Shown: piece after piece, positions 1 to 5,904 of the stretch | Numbering within the stretch: position 1 is the stretch's first letter | Layout: each line of letters begins with the position of its first letter | Made by a program: the position numbers and the translations under genes | Notes under the pieces: model-generated | Databases searched by the model: none | What the model saw: the letters and a program-made list of their open reading frames with translations, nothing else | What the model was told of the DNA's origin: nothing | Source of the DNA: Pseudomonadota bacterium | GTDB taxonomy: Bacteria; Pseudomonadota; Alphaproteobacteria; Micropepsales; Micropepsaceae | Length of the DNA stretch: 7,807 nucleotides | Direction of reading: 5' to 3' | Assembly: GCA_025360685.1 (NCBI GenBank) | Contig: JANYBR010000119.1 | Location: 1-7,807 of the forward strand

Positions 1-440
1 GTCAGGATCTGCGTTCGTTGAGTCTCGCTCGGTCGACAGGTCGCGGGAACCACGCCGCTGATGCCACGCTCAGACACACAGAACTGGTGTTCCAATGTCA
101 AATATAGCAATGTAATCAACAGGATAATCGTTTATTCGAGGCAACTCGCTGCCCGAAAGTCCAAGTTTTTCCCGACTATGTTTTGCACGGCCGATCACTG
201 CTCGGCCCAAGATGGCCTGTGACGGACAAGGTTCGGCGCTTGCGTACCTGTCAAATTGGTTTCGCGCGATGCCTTATTTGGGCCTCCTGCCTGTCTGAAG
301 CCAACTAAGCTGCTCGTCTCAGGCACCGAATGATCCACAGTCTTTTCGAGATCAACGAAGCTGCGGTCAGCGACTGTCCCGAGTGAACGACAATCAAAAG
401 ACAAATCGAAGTGCCGACCAGATATTGCTGTCTCGCCGAA
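1..440. other. Upstream region without a supported gene
   Basis: No reading frame here has a recognisable protein or a good ribosome binding site. The frames open at the left edge close quickly: one ends at 58-60 and another near 105, and neither product is recognisable, so the tail of an upstream gene cannot be excluded. Roughly 90-185 is visibly AT-richer than the rest of the window and contains the repeated hexamer CAATGT at 93 and 108, which fits a promoter region. TGTCAA at 249 with CTTATT at 273 is only a weak promoter match (18-base spacer). The promoter of the rightward gene run should lie in this region, but I cannot place it confidently. Confidence 0.5.
189..207. repeat. Small inverted repeat upstream of the cyclophilin gene
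   Basis: GGCCGA at 189-194 pairs perfectly with TCGGCC at 202-207 around a 7-base loop. There is no T run after it on either strand, so it does not look like an intrinsic terminator. It could be an operator, a leader hairpin or chance in GC-rich DNA. Confidence 0.25.
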
Positions 441-1052
441 ATGATCGAAGGCTCTGTGGTGCGCGTTTCAGCCACGGTCTTTGCCGCGTTCGTTGCATTT
501 TGCGCTCCAGCAGCGGGCGAAGATGCCGCCATCGGCCCGAAAGTCCGGATCGAAACTTCGCTCGGCGACATCACCCTGCAGCTCGATCACGTCCACGCGC
601 CCGTAACGGTCGACAATTTTCTGCGCTATGCGAAAGAAGGTCATTTCGACGGCACCGCGGTCTATCGTGTCGTGCCGGGATTCGTTATCCAGGCCGGCAG
701 CTGGGACGCCAAACTGCACGTGCGCCCGGCACGCGAGCCGATCATACTGGAAGCCAATAACGGCCTCACCCATGTGCGCGGCAGCATCGCGATGGCGCGC
801 GGCGACGCACCGGCCAGCGCGACCGCCGAATTCTTCATCGACCTCGCCGACAATCCGGCACTCAACCACCAGGCTTCGGATACGGACAATCATACCGGCT
901 ATGCGGTGTTCGGTCATGTCATCGACGGCATGGATGTGGTCGACAAGATCGCAGCGGTGCCGCTCGGCGATCACGGCCCGATGCCGGGCGCCGCACCCGT
1001 TGACCCGATCTTAGTTCGAAAAGTCGCCGTTTTGCCGGACGTGCAGCCGTGA
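441..1052 (+). CDS. Exported cyclophilin-type peptidyl-prolyl cis-trans isomerase
   Basis: This 203-residue protein belongs to the cyclophilin family, which catalyses cis-trans isomerisation of prolyl peptide bonds and assists folding. An uncharged hydrophobic stretch (about residues 10-25, ending in APAAG) looks like a signal peptide, so it probably acts in the periplasm like PpiA. There is no lipobox: the residue before Cys21 is Phe. Family motifs are clear: FDGTAVYRVVPGFVIQAG (69-86, with the catalytic-type Arg76 and Gln84), SIAMARGD (115-122), SATAEFFID (126-134) and YAVFGHVIDGMDVVDKI (154-170). In the third motif the usual Gln before FF is Glu130. I chose ATG 441 because it gives a compact signal peptide; an in-frame GTG at 411 would add ten residues. 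Neither start has a strong Shine-Dalgarno. Its stop overlaps the start of the next gene, so the two are probably translationally coupled. Confidence 0.9.
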   Translation: MIEGSVVRVSATVFAAFVAFCAPAAGEDAAIGPKVRIETSLGDITLQLDHVHAPVTVDNFLRYAKEGHFDGTAVYRVVPGFVIQAGSWDAKLHVRPAREPIILEANNGLTHVRGSIAMARGDAPASATAEFFIDLADNPALNHQASDTDNHTGYAVFGHVIDGMDVVDKIAAVPLGDHGPMPGAAPVDPILVRKVAVLPDVQP

Positions 1053-2080
1053 CGCCCTCGCCCTCTGCCGGCGGCTATAAGGCGGTCGCCAAACTTTACA
1101 ACGCTCTGATGACGGGTCTTGTGCTGACGCTGATCACCAGGCGCGATGCCGAGTCCGCGCGCCGCTTTGTCTTCGCGCATTTCCGCCGCCAGCATCTGGA
1201 AAAGTTTCTGCCTGGACTGCAGAAACTCGGACTTGAGCGGCTGCCGCATGCAGTCGCCTGCGGGCAGTATCACTACTTTTCCAACGCGCTGGGCGGCGTG
1301 AAGACCGAATACATGCACGAAAGCGACCGCAAGGCATGGGTGCGCTATCCGCCGCCGCGCTGGATCTGGCAAGGCACGGCGATCTGTGCCGTGCCGCGCG
1401 AAGTCAACGAGGCGATGCTGCATGGCTGGCACGGCCACAATGGCGTGACATTGGGAAATCCGCGCCTTGGCTTTGTCTGCACCGGCCAGACCGTCGAAGG
1501 TGATCCGGGGCTGGAAGGCTACTATTTCGAATATGACCGCGATCTGGCGCCGCACGAGCGCGTTCGCTTCGCGCATGACGAGCGCGGGCCACGCTTTGAT
1601 CCGGCCCTCGCGCCCCAACTCGACTCGGCAAGCTGGCCCGCAGAACGGCTGCTCAAGGTCGAGCGCTCCTACGCGATGGAATATGTCCGCTCGATGCTTC
1701 CCACCATGCCCGAACTGTTCGGCGCCGAAGAGGCAATCGATCTGGTCGGCCGTGCCGCACGACTGATCGGCTTGCAGTTCTACGACGACGTGGCCGGGCT
1801 GTTGTCGGTCGCGGGATTGGGGCCTGACGATTTTGCCCTTCTCCTCGCCTCGATCGCCGCAGCACAAGGCGAGGACGTCGAACTGTCTCGCGACGGTGCC
1901 TCGGCGCTCGTTGTGCAGAAAGGATGGCGTCTGATGGACGGCGTCGCGGGTGGAGAGATCATGTTTCCTGCCTGGAACGCACTTTGGCAGGGTGCACTCG
2001 CCGTGCATAATCGCGACCTGACATTGAGCACGCAACGGCGCGACGGAATGATCCGCTGGCACATCGCTCCGTCGAACTGA
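1049..2080 (+). CDS. Protein of unknown function, possibly L-2-amino-thiazoline-4-carboxylate hydrolase-like
   Basis: I do not firmly recognise this 343-residue protein. It starts with GTG in a GTGA overlap with the stop of the cyclophilin gene, which argues for coupled translation; an in-frame ATG at 1109 is an alternative start. It has no convincing signal peptide or transmembrane pair; residues 21-30 are a short hydrophobic patch only. The middle is rich in aromatics, His and Cys: CGQYHYFSNALGG (71-83), PPPRWIWQGTAICAVP (101-116), MLHGWHGHNG (123-132), GFVCTGQTVEGDPGLEGYYFEYDRDL (141-166). This is the pattern of an enzyme active region rather than a structural repeat. The C-terminal half appears mixed helical and ends in a Trp-rich part (W293, W309, W313, W337). 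The overall look faintly recalls the ATC-hydrolase-like family (PF14196), but this is a guess from memory and not a call. Its place between a foldase and an OsmC-like protein does not settle the function. Confidence 0.8.
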   Translation: MTPSPSAGGYKAVAKLYNALMTGLVLTLITRRDAESARRFVFAHFRRQHLEKFLPGLQKLGLERLPHAVACGQYHYFSNALGGVKTEYMHESDRKAWVRYPPPRWIWQGTAICAVPREVNEAMLHGWHGHNGVTLGNPRLGFVCTGQTVEGDPGLEGYYFEYDRDLAPHERVRFAHDERGPRFDPALAPQLDSASWPAERLLKVERSYAMEYVRSMLPTMPELFGAEEAIDLVGRAARLIGLQFYDDVAGLLSVAGLGPDDFALLLASIAAAQGEDVELSRDGASALVVQKGWRLMDGVAGGEIMFPAWNALWQGALAVHNRDLTLSTQRRDGMIRWHIAPSN

Positions 2081-2081
2081 C

Positions 2082-2089
2082 AGGAAGGA
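2082..2089 (+). promoter_or_regulatory. Strong Shine-Dalgarno of the OsmC-family gene
   Basis: AGGAAGGA ends 6 bases before ATG 2096. It is the clearest ribosome binding site in the first five rightward genes; the others have weak or no visible site and seem to rely on coupling. This suggests that the OsmC-family protein is translated independently and perhaps more strongly. Confidence 0.7.
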
Positions 2090-2095
2090 ATCGTC

Positions 2096-2512
2096 ATGAG
2101 CGAAAAAGCTGCCGGAACCCTTCTCGTCGGACGGGCTCATGCCAAGCTCGCGGCCACGCGTTACGCGGTGAATATCCGAAGCGGGCACCATGATCTGGTC
2201 GCCGATGAATCCGTCGCCGCGGGCGGCCAGGATGCGGGTCCCTCACCCTTCGGCTTCGTCCTTGCGGGACTTGGCGCCTGCACCGCGATCACCCTGCGCA
2301 TGTATGCCGAGCGCAAGAACTGGCCGCTCAGCGGTCTTGCCGTCGACCTGGAATATTTTCGCGACGACAAGGCATTTCGCATCGAACGTGTGCTGCATAT
2401 CGAGGGTGCTCTGGACGAGGAACAGCGTGCCCGTCTCGCCGACATCGCAGAGCGAACGCCGGTGACCCTGGCGCTGAAGGCTGGAGCCACCATCAACACC
2501 TCGCGCGCCTGA
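2096..2512 (+). CDS. OsmC/Ohr-family protein with a single conserved cysteine
   Basis: This 138-residue protein has the length and layout of the OsmC family, whose characterised members are thiol-dependent peroxidases acting on organic hydroperoxides in the cytoplasm. The N-terminal half carries the beta strands and the turn DAGPSPFGFVLAGLGACTAITLRMYAERK (46-74), with the peroxidatic-type cysteine at Cys62 at the head of the long central helix. The position of the second, resolving cysteine of classical OsmC (usually ..CPV..) reads ERTPVTLALK (119-128), with Thr121 in its place. The protein contains no other Cys. It therefore belongs to a subgroup that either needs an external thiol or is not a classical peroxidase. 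It starts 15 bases after the preceding gene with a strong Shine-Dalgarno and ends one base before the next start, so it sits inside the operon. Confidence 0.9.
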   Translation: MSEKAAGTLLVGRAHAKLAATRYAVNIRSGHHDLVADESVAAGGQDAGPSPFGFVLAGLGACTAITLRMYAERKNWPLSGLAVDLEYFRDDKAFRIERVLHIEGALDEEQRARLADIAERTPVTLALKAGATINTSRA

Positions 2513-2513
2513 G

Positions 2514-3422
2514 ATGAATGTTCACCGGGCCGAAGCTGTCGCGGAGCCCTACTCCACTGTAAAGCTGCCCGACGGCCGCACCCTCGGCTATCTGCAGGTC
2601 GGCGCAGCCGACGGACCGGTGGTGTTTCACTTTCACGGCCATGGCTCGTCGCGGCTTGAAGCGCTCATGCTTGCCGATCAGGCCGTGGCACTTGGTGTTC
2701 GGGTCATCGCACTCGATCGGCCGGGCATCGGCCGTTCCGATCCGAAGTCCGGCGACCGGCTGCTGGACTGGCCCGCCGATGTCGCGGCGGCGGCGGACGC
2801 GCTGAACATCGTCCGCTTCGCGGTGCAGGGCATGTCCGCAGGAGGTCCCTACGCACTCGCCTGCGCACACAGCATACCGGAGCGATTGACGGCGTGTGCG
2901 CTGGTCAGCGCCGTGCCGCCGCCAGAGATAGCGCGCCGCACCGGACCACGCATCAGGCGGCTGGTCTGGTGGGCCGCCAACCGCTTTCCCAACTATCTGC
3001 GTCGCCGCCTGAAAGAGTTCCGTCCCGACATTCCTCCCGACGAAGAGATGGTGAGGCGCCGCATGGAGCGCGTCTCGCACTGGCTGGGCGGCGAGGACGA
3101 GCGCTTGATGCATATTCCGCAGATGCGCGCGGTCCTGGCGCGCACGATGATGGAAACCGCCCGCCAAGGTGCGGCCGCCAACAATGACGAGATCGCGCGG
3201 CTGGTCCGGCCCTGGGGCTTCGATGTCCGCAAGATCGGGCTGGAGAAAATCTTCATCTGGCACGGCGAAGCGGATCGCATCATGCCGATCGAACCGGCTC
3301 GCCGACTGGCGCGCGCATTGAGCGCCAGCCGATCGGTTTTCTATCCCGATGAGGGCCATTTTTCCGTGCTGGTCAATCGCGCCGGCGAACTGCTGTCGGC
3401 CCTTGTGCCGGACCGCGGCTAA
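2514..3422 (+). CDS. Alpha/beta hydrolase
   Basis: This 302-residue protein has the alpha/beta hydrolase fold and a complete catalytic triad by motif: nucleophile Ser108 in GMSAGG (106-111), acid Asp254 in WHGEADRIMP (249-258) and His282 in PDEGHF (278-283). The oxyanion-hole region is HFHGHGSSRLE (39-49), and DRPGIGRSD (68-76) is the usual strand-4 loop. A basic, helix-rich cap (about 135-235, many Arg) lies between nucleophile and acid and would set substrate choice. No signal peptide is seen, so it is probably cytoplasmic. The substrate cannot be read from the sequence; esterase, lactonase or a related activity is possible. Its ATG lies one base after the stop of the OsmC-family gene with no clear Shine-Dalgarno, which points to translational coupling. 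Confidence 0.92.
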   Translation: MNVHRAEAVAEPYSTVKLPDGRTLGYLQVGAADGPVVFHFHGHGSSRLEALMLADQAVALGVRVIALDRPGIGRSDPKSGDRLLDWPADVAAAADALNIVRFAVQGMSAGGPYALACAHSIPERLTACALVSAVPPPEIARRTGPRIRRLVWWAANRFPNYLRRRLKEFRPDIPPDEEMVRRRMERVSHWLGGEDERLMHIPQMRAVLARTMMETARQGAAANNDEIARLVRPWGFDVRKIGLEKIFIWHGEADRIMPIEPARRLARALSASRSVFYPDEGHFSVLVNRAGELLSALVPDRG

Positions 3423-3436
3423 CGCAGCGTATCGGC

Positions 3437-4639
3437 ATGGCGGAACAAGCGCATTCCCCACACCGCGCCGTGGCCGACGCGGTCGGACCGGACCTCCCGC
3501 TCGGCGAGGGTTTGGCCTGCATCGCACTGGGCGTGGTCTCGTTGCTTCTGGCTGGCGTCCTGCCATCGATCCTGGGAGCTCTGGCCGACGAACAGCGGCT
3601 GAGCGCGTCGGGAATCGGACTGACTGCGACTTTTGAGTCCTTGTCGATGGCGCTGGCCACGGTTGCGGCAAGTACCTGGCTGCCGCCTGTCCGGCTGAAA
3701 CTGACCGCCATGGCTGGACTTCTCGCACTGACGTTGGCCGATTTTGCGACCATGCACACGCATGGCGCCGGCGTGATGGTCGCACGCACGGTCGCGGGGC
3801 TGCCGGAAGGAGTCCTGCTCTGGATCATGACCAGCATGATCGCCCGAACCACGACGCCGGAGCGCTGGGCCGGGATCTTCTTCACGGTGTCGACCGCGTC
3901 GCAGCTCGTCATCGCCTTTGTGTTCGCGCGCTGGGTGTTGCCGCAGCACGGTGCCGACGGCGGCTTTGCCGGCCTGGCGCTGGCCAGCCTTCTGGGATTG
4001 CCGCTGGTCCTTTGGCTGCCTGGCCGCCTCGCGCCTCTGCCTAAGCCTGCAGGCGAGAGCGGCATGCCACCGCCGCGCGGCCAGTTCGCGCTGTTGGCTA
4101 CCCTGATCTATGTCGGCGCCACCGCCACGGTTGGCATCTACATTCAGCCACTGGCGCATGAGGCAGGACTCGATGCGGACGTGGCGCGGACAGCGGTCTG
4201 GGTATCGCTCGCGGCGCAGATCGCGGGCGGTCTCTCCGCCACGCTGTTGGCCGGTCATGTGCGCTATTTCACGGCTTTCATCGCGGCCACGGTGACGTTC
4301 GTCGCGGTTTGGGCAGCCTTCCTGCTGCATCCGCCGGCCTGGGCTTTTATTGCGGCGAACGCTGCGGGCGGCCTGATGGGATTGTTCATGTCACCGTTCC
4401 TCGTTCCGATGACGATCGAAGCGGACCCTTCGCGGCGCGCGGCGGTGTTAAGCGGCGGCACACAGGTGCTGGCAGGCGCGCTCGGACCGTTCGCGACGTC
4501 GTTCGTCGTCAGAGACAATGATGTGCACGGCGCGATCTATCTCGGCTACGCCGGTTTGCTCGTCGGAATTCTGTTGATTGCTGTGCTGCACTTTACGACT
4601 ACGCATTCTGCCATTGCGCGGAACATTCCACAGGTCTAA
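3437..4639 (+). CDS. Major facilitator superfamily transporter
   Basis: This 400-residue protein is almost wholly hydrophobic and fits twelve membrane helices. They lie at about residues 25-47, 57-80, 91-106, 110-131, 145-163, 176-195, then after a hydrophilic loop (about 197-214) 216-237, 250-272, 276-296, 300-325, 335-357 and 364-386. The two six-helix halves split by a cytoplasmic loop are the MFS plan, and the length is typical. The usual G-x3-D-R motif between helices 2 and 3 is not recognisable (the stretch is PPVRLKL), so it is an atypical member. LPEGVLLWIMTSMIAR (122-137) and the helix 10-11 region FMSPFLVPMTIEADPSRRAAVLSGG resemble drug- or metabolite-exporter-type MFS proteins. The substrate is unknown. 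It starts 14 bases after the hydrolase gene without a clear Shine-Dalgarno and may export a product of that enzyme, which is inference from position only. Confidence 0.88.
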   Translation: MAEQAHSPHRAVADAVGPDLPLGEGLACIALGVVSLLLAGVLPSILGALADEQRLSASGIGLTATFESLSMALATVAASTWLPPVRLKLTAMAGLLALTLADFATMHTHGAGVMVARTVAGLPEGVLLWIMTSMIARTTTPERWAGIFFTVSTASQLVIAFVFARWVLPQHGADGGFAGLALASLLGLPLVLWLPGRLAPLPKPAGESGMPPPRGQFALLATLIYVGATATVGIYIQPLAHEAGLDADVARTAVWVSLAAQIAGGLSATLLAGHVRYFTAFIAATVTFVAVWAAFLLHPPAWAFIAANAAGGLMGLFMSPFLVPMTIEADPSRRAAVLSGGTQVLAGALGPFATSFVVRDNDVHGAIYLGYAGLLVGILLIAVLHFTTTHSAIARNIPQV

Positions 4640-4653
4640 CCGTTGCTGCTCCG

Positions 4654-4670
4654 GCGCGAAGCAGTCGCGC
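4654..4670 (+). repeat. Perfect hairpin between the MFS gene and the histone-like gene
   Basis: GCGCGA at 4654-4659 pairs with TCGCGC at 4665-4670 around the loop AGCAG. It lies 15 bases after the MFS stop and 11 bases before the Shine-Dalgarno of the next gene. There is no T run, so an intrinsic terminator is unlikely. It could stabilise or process the transcript at the boundary between the metabolic genes and the histone-like gene. Confidence 0.35.
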
Positions 4671-4694
4671 GCATTCGAGCGAAGGAAATTCGAG

Positions 4695-4943
4695 ATGGCC
4701 CGCAAAGCGAAAAAAGCCAAGAAGAAAATCGTCAAGAAGTCCAAGGCGAAGAGTGCTGTCAGGAAGAAGACACCGGCAAAGCGCAAGGCCGCAGCTCGCA
4801 AGGCCGCGCCAAAGAAGACCAAGCGCGCCGCAAAGAAGCCGGTCCGCAAGGCGGTGAAGCGCGTCGCCAAGGTTGTCGCGCCGCCGGCACCCCAACCGAC
4901 CCTGGAGATCCCGCCGGTCGTCGCTCTGGATCAAGCCGCGTAA
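4695..4943 (+). CDS. Small Lys/Ala-rich histone H1-like DNA-binding protein
   Basis: This 82-residue protein is extremely basic. Residues 1-61 are made almost entirely of Lys, Arg, Ala and Val in irregular KKAK, KKS, RKAA and KKPV steps, as in the C-terminal tail of histone H1 and the bacterial Hc1/AlgP-type proteins. It ends in a short Pro-rich neutral to acidic tail (PPAPQPTLEIPPVVALDQAA, 63-82). Such proteins bind DNA or RNA without sequence preference and help compact the nucleoid; that role is inferred from composition. I chose ATG 4695 because AAGGA at 4682-4686 sits 8 bases before it. The open frame extends upstream to an ATG at 4578, but that part overlaps the MFS gene and has unrelated composition. 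It is 55 bases after the MFS gene and could be co-transcribed or have its own promoter, which I could not find. Confidence 0.85.
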   Translation: MARKAKKAKKKIVKKSKAKSAVRKKTPAKRKAAARKAAPKKTKRAAKKPVRKAVKRVAKVVAPPAPQPTLEIPPVVALDQAA

Positions 4944-4971
4944 CACGCGTCTCGATCAACCGACTGATCCG

Positions 4972-5460
4972 TCAGATGAAATCGCTCGCCGCCAGCCAAA
5001 GGGCGGCGAGCACTTCAACTCCTTTTGCATCCGCTTCGTCAAAGCGATCGGGTGAGGGACTGTCCAGGTCCAACACGCCGACCAGCCGTGTTGCGCTGAA
5101 CAGCGGGACAGCCAGCTCCGAGCGCGAAGCCGCATCGCAGGCGATGTGCCCTGGAAATTTCTCCACGTCGGGAACGATGACAGTTTTCCTGCCCGCCGCG
5201 GCGGTGCCGCAAACGCCGGAACCGAGAGCTATCCGAACACAGGCGGGTTTGCCCTGGAACGGGCCCAGCACCAGTGCTTCCCCGCGCAGAAAATAAAATC
5301 CGGCCCAGTTGAGGTCCGAAATACCCATCCAGAGCAGTCCGGACAGGTTGGCCGCATTGGCAATGGCATCGCGCTCGCCGCGAAAGAGTCCTTCGGCCAT
5401 CAGCGCCAGTTCGCGATAAATCTGCGGCTTGCTACCGGTCGGCCGTTCGCCTTCGAACAT
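4972..5460 (-). CDS. msrC: Free methionine-(R)-sulfoxide reductase (GAF domain)
   Basis: This 162-residue protein is a single GAF domain of the fRMsr type, which reduces free L-methionine-(R)-sulfoxide to methionine using thioredoxin or a similar donor. The family signature is complete: NWAGFYFLRG (51-60), LGPFQGKPACVRI (65-77), GSGVCGTAA (80-88) and HIACDAASRSELAVPL (105-120), followed by GVLDLDSPSPDRFDEAD (128-144). The three redox cysteines are Cys74, Cys84 and Cys108, with the same spacing as in the E. coli enzyme (84, 94, 118). The length is normal. Its ATG follows directly on the TAG stop of msrB with no base between, and GGAAAAATAG in the end of msrB may act as its ribosome binding site. 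Pairing with msrB covers free and protein-bound Met-(R)-sulfoxide. The last ten or so codons also form a strong stem (see 4984-5011). Confidence 0.95.
   Translation of the reverse strand: MFEGERPTGSKPQIYRELALMAEGLFRGERDAIANAANLSGLLWMGISDLNWAGFYFLRGEALVLGPFQGKPACVRIALGSGVCGTAAAGRKTVIVPDVEKFPGHIACDAASRSELAVPLFSATRLVGVLDLDSPSPDRFDEADAKGVEVLAALWLAASDFI
4984..5011. terminator. Candidate bidirectional terminator inside the 3' end of the fRMsr gene
   Basis: GCTCGCCGCC at 4984-4993 pairs perfectly with GGCGGCGAGC at 5002-5011 around an 8-base loop. This stem lies 40 bases after the rightward histone-like gene and in the last codons (about residues 150-159) of the leftward fRMsr gene, exactly where the two convergent runs meet. 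T content after it is modest on both sides (CTTCAACTCCTTTTG rightward, GATTTCATC leftward), so classical intrinsic termination is uncertain. A transcript-protecting 3' stem is an alternative. Confidence 0.45.
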
Positions 5461-5850
5461 CTATTTTTCCGGCGTGAATTTCAGCGCCGCGCCGTTCATG
5501 CAGTAGCGCAGGCCCGTCGGGCGCGGTCCGTCCGGAAAGACGTGACCCAGATGGCCGCCGCATTTGGCGCAATGCACTTCGTCGCGCCGCATGCCGAGGC
5601 TGGTGTCGGCCGTGGTCGCCACGGCACCGTCCTTCGGTGCGTAGAAACTTGGCCAGCCGCTGCCGCTTTCATACTTGGTCTGGGACTCGAACAATTCCTC
5701 GCCGCAGCCGGCACAGAAATATCGGCCGGTGCGTTTTTCATCGTTGAGCGGGCTCGTGCCGGCCCGTTCCGTTCCATGCTGGCGCAACACCCGATATTGC
5801 TCGGGCGTGAGCTCGCGCTCCCAATCCTTGTCGATTTTCGTCGTCGTCAT
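5461..5850 (-). CDS. msrB: Peptide-methionine (R)-S-oxide reductase MsrB
   Basis: This 129-residue protein is a full-length MsrB, which reduces Met-(R)-sulfoxide in proteins. It has two zinc-binding CxxC pairs (Cys46/Cys49 in YFCAGCGEELF, and Cys94/Cys97 in VHCAKCGGHLGHVFPDGP) and the catalytic cysteine Cys117 in GLRYCMNGAALKF. SGSGWPSF (62-69) is the usual substrate-side motif, but the position that holds the resolving Cys in many MsrBs (SGCGWPSF) is Ser64, so reduction probably goes directly through an external thiol. There is no signal peptide, so it is cytoplasmic. The ATG at 5850 has GGAG 7 bases upstream. The gene may start its own transcript (see 5876-5904) or be read through from the DUF3828-like gene 51 bases upstream. 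Its stop touches the start of the fRMsr gene. Confidence 0.97.
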   Translation of the reverse strand: MTTTKIDKDWERELTPEQYRVLRQHGTERAGTSPLNDEKRTGRYFCAGCGEELFESQTKYESGSGWPSFYAPKDGAVATTADTSLGMRRDEVHCAKCGGHLGHVFPDGPRPTGLRYCMNGAALKFTPEK

Positions 5851-5875
5851 GGCTGTCTCCGTACCGCCCTCGCGC

Positions 5876-5904
5876 AGTATACGTCCAACCGGCGCGATCG
5901 GTTA
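5876..5904 (-). promoter_or_regulatory. Possible promoter of msrB-fRMsr
   Basis: On the minus strand a good -10 box, TATACT, lies at 5881-5876, about 26 bases before the msrB ATG. With a 17-base spacer the -35 would be TAACCG at 5904-5899, which is a poor match, so an activator or an alternative sigma factor would be needed if this is real. Confidence 0.3.

Noticed and set aside
195..404. 69-residue open frame on the minus strand in the upstream gap
   Set aside because: No recognisable family, no clear ribosome binding site, and short enough to occur by chance.
441..515. Cyclophilin as a lipoprotein (Cys21 near the end of the signal peptide)
   Set aside because: The residue before the Cys is Phe, which does not fit a lipobox; an ordinary signal peptide explains the segment.
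971..2191. 406-residue open frame on the minus strand
   Set aside because: It is antisense to the 343-residue gene and its flanks, has no recognisable domain and a composition rich in Arg, His and Ala typical of antisense frames in GC-rich DNA. The plus-strand genes have coupled starts and stops that account for the region.
2493..3785. 430-residue open frame on the minus strand
   Set aside because: It is antisense to the alpha/beta hydrolase with its complete catalytic triad and to the start of the MFS gene. The product is low-complexity Arg/Pro-rich with no domain.
3419..4330. 303-residue open frame on the minus strand
   Set aside because: It is antisense to the MFS transporter; the Gln/Arg/His-rich product is the expected mirror of a hydrophobic membrane protein.
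4578..4694. Upstream extension of the histone-like protein to ATG 4578
   Set aside because: It would overlap the MFS gene by about 60 bases in another frame, has unrelated composition, and a good Shine-Dalgarno precedes ATG 4695.
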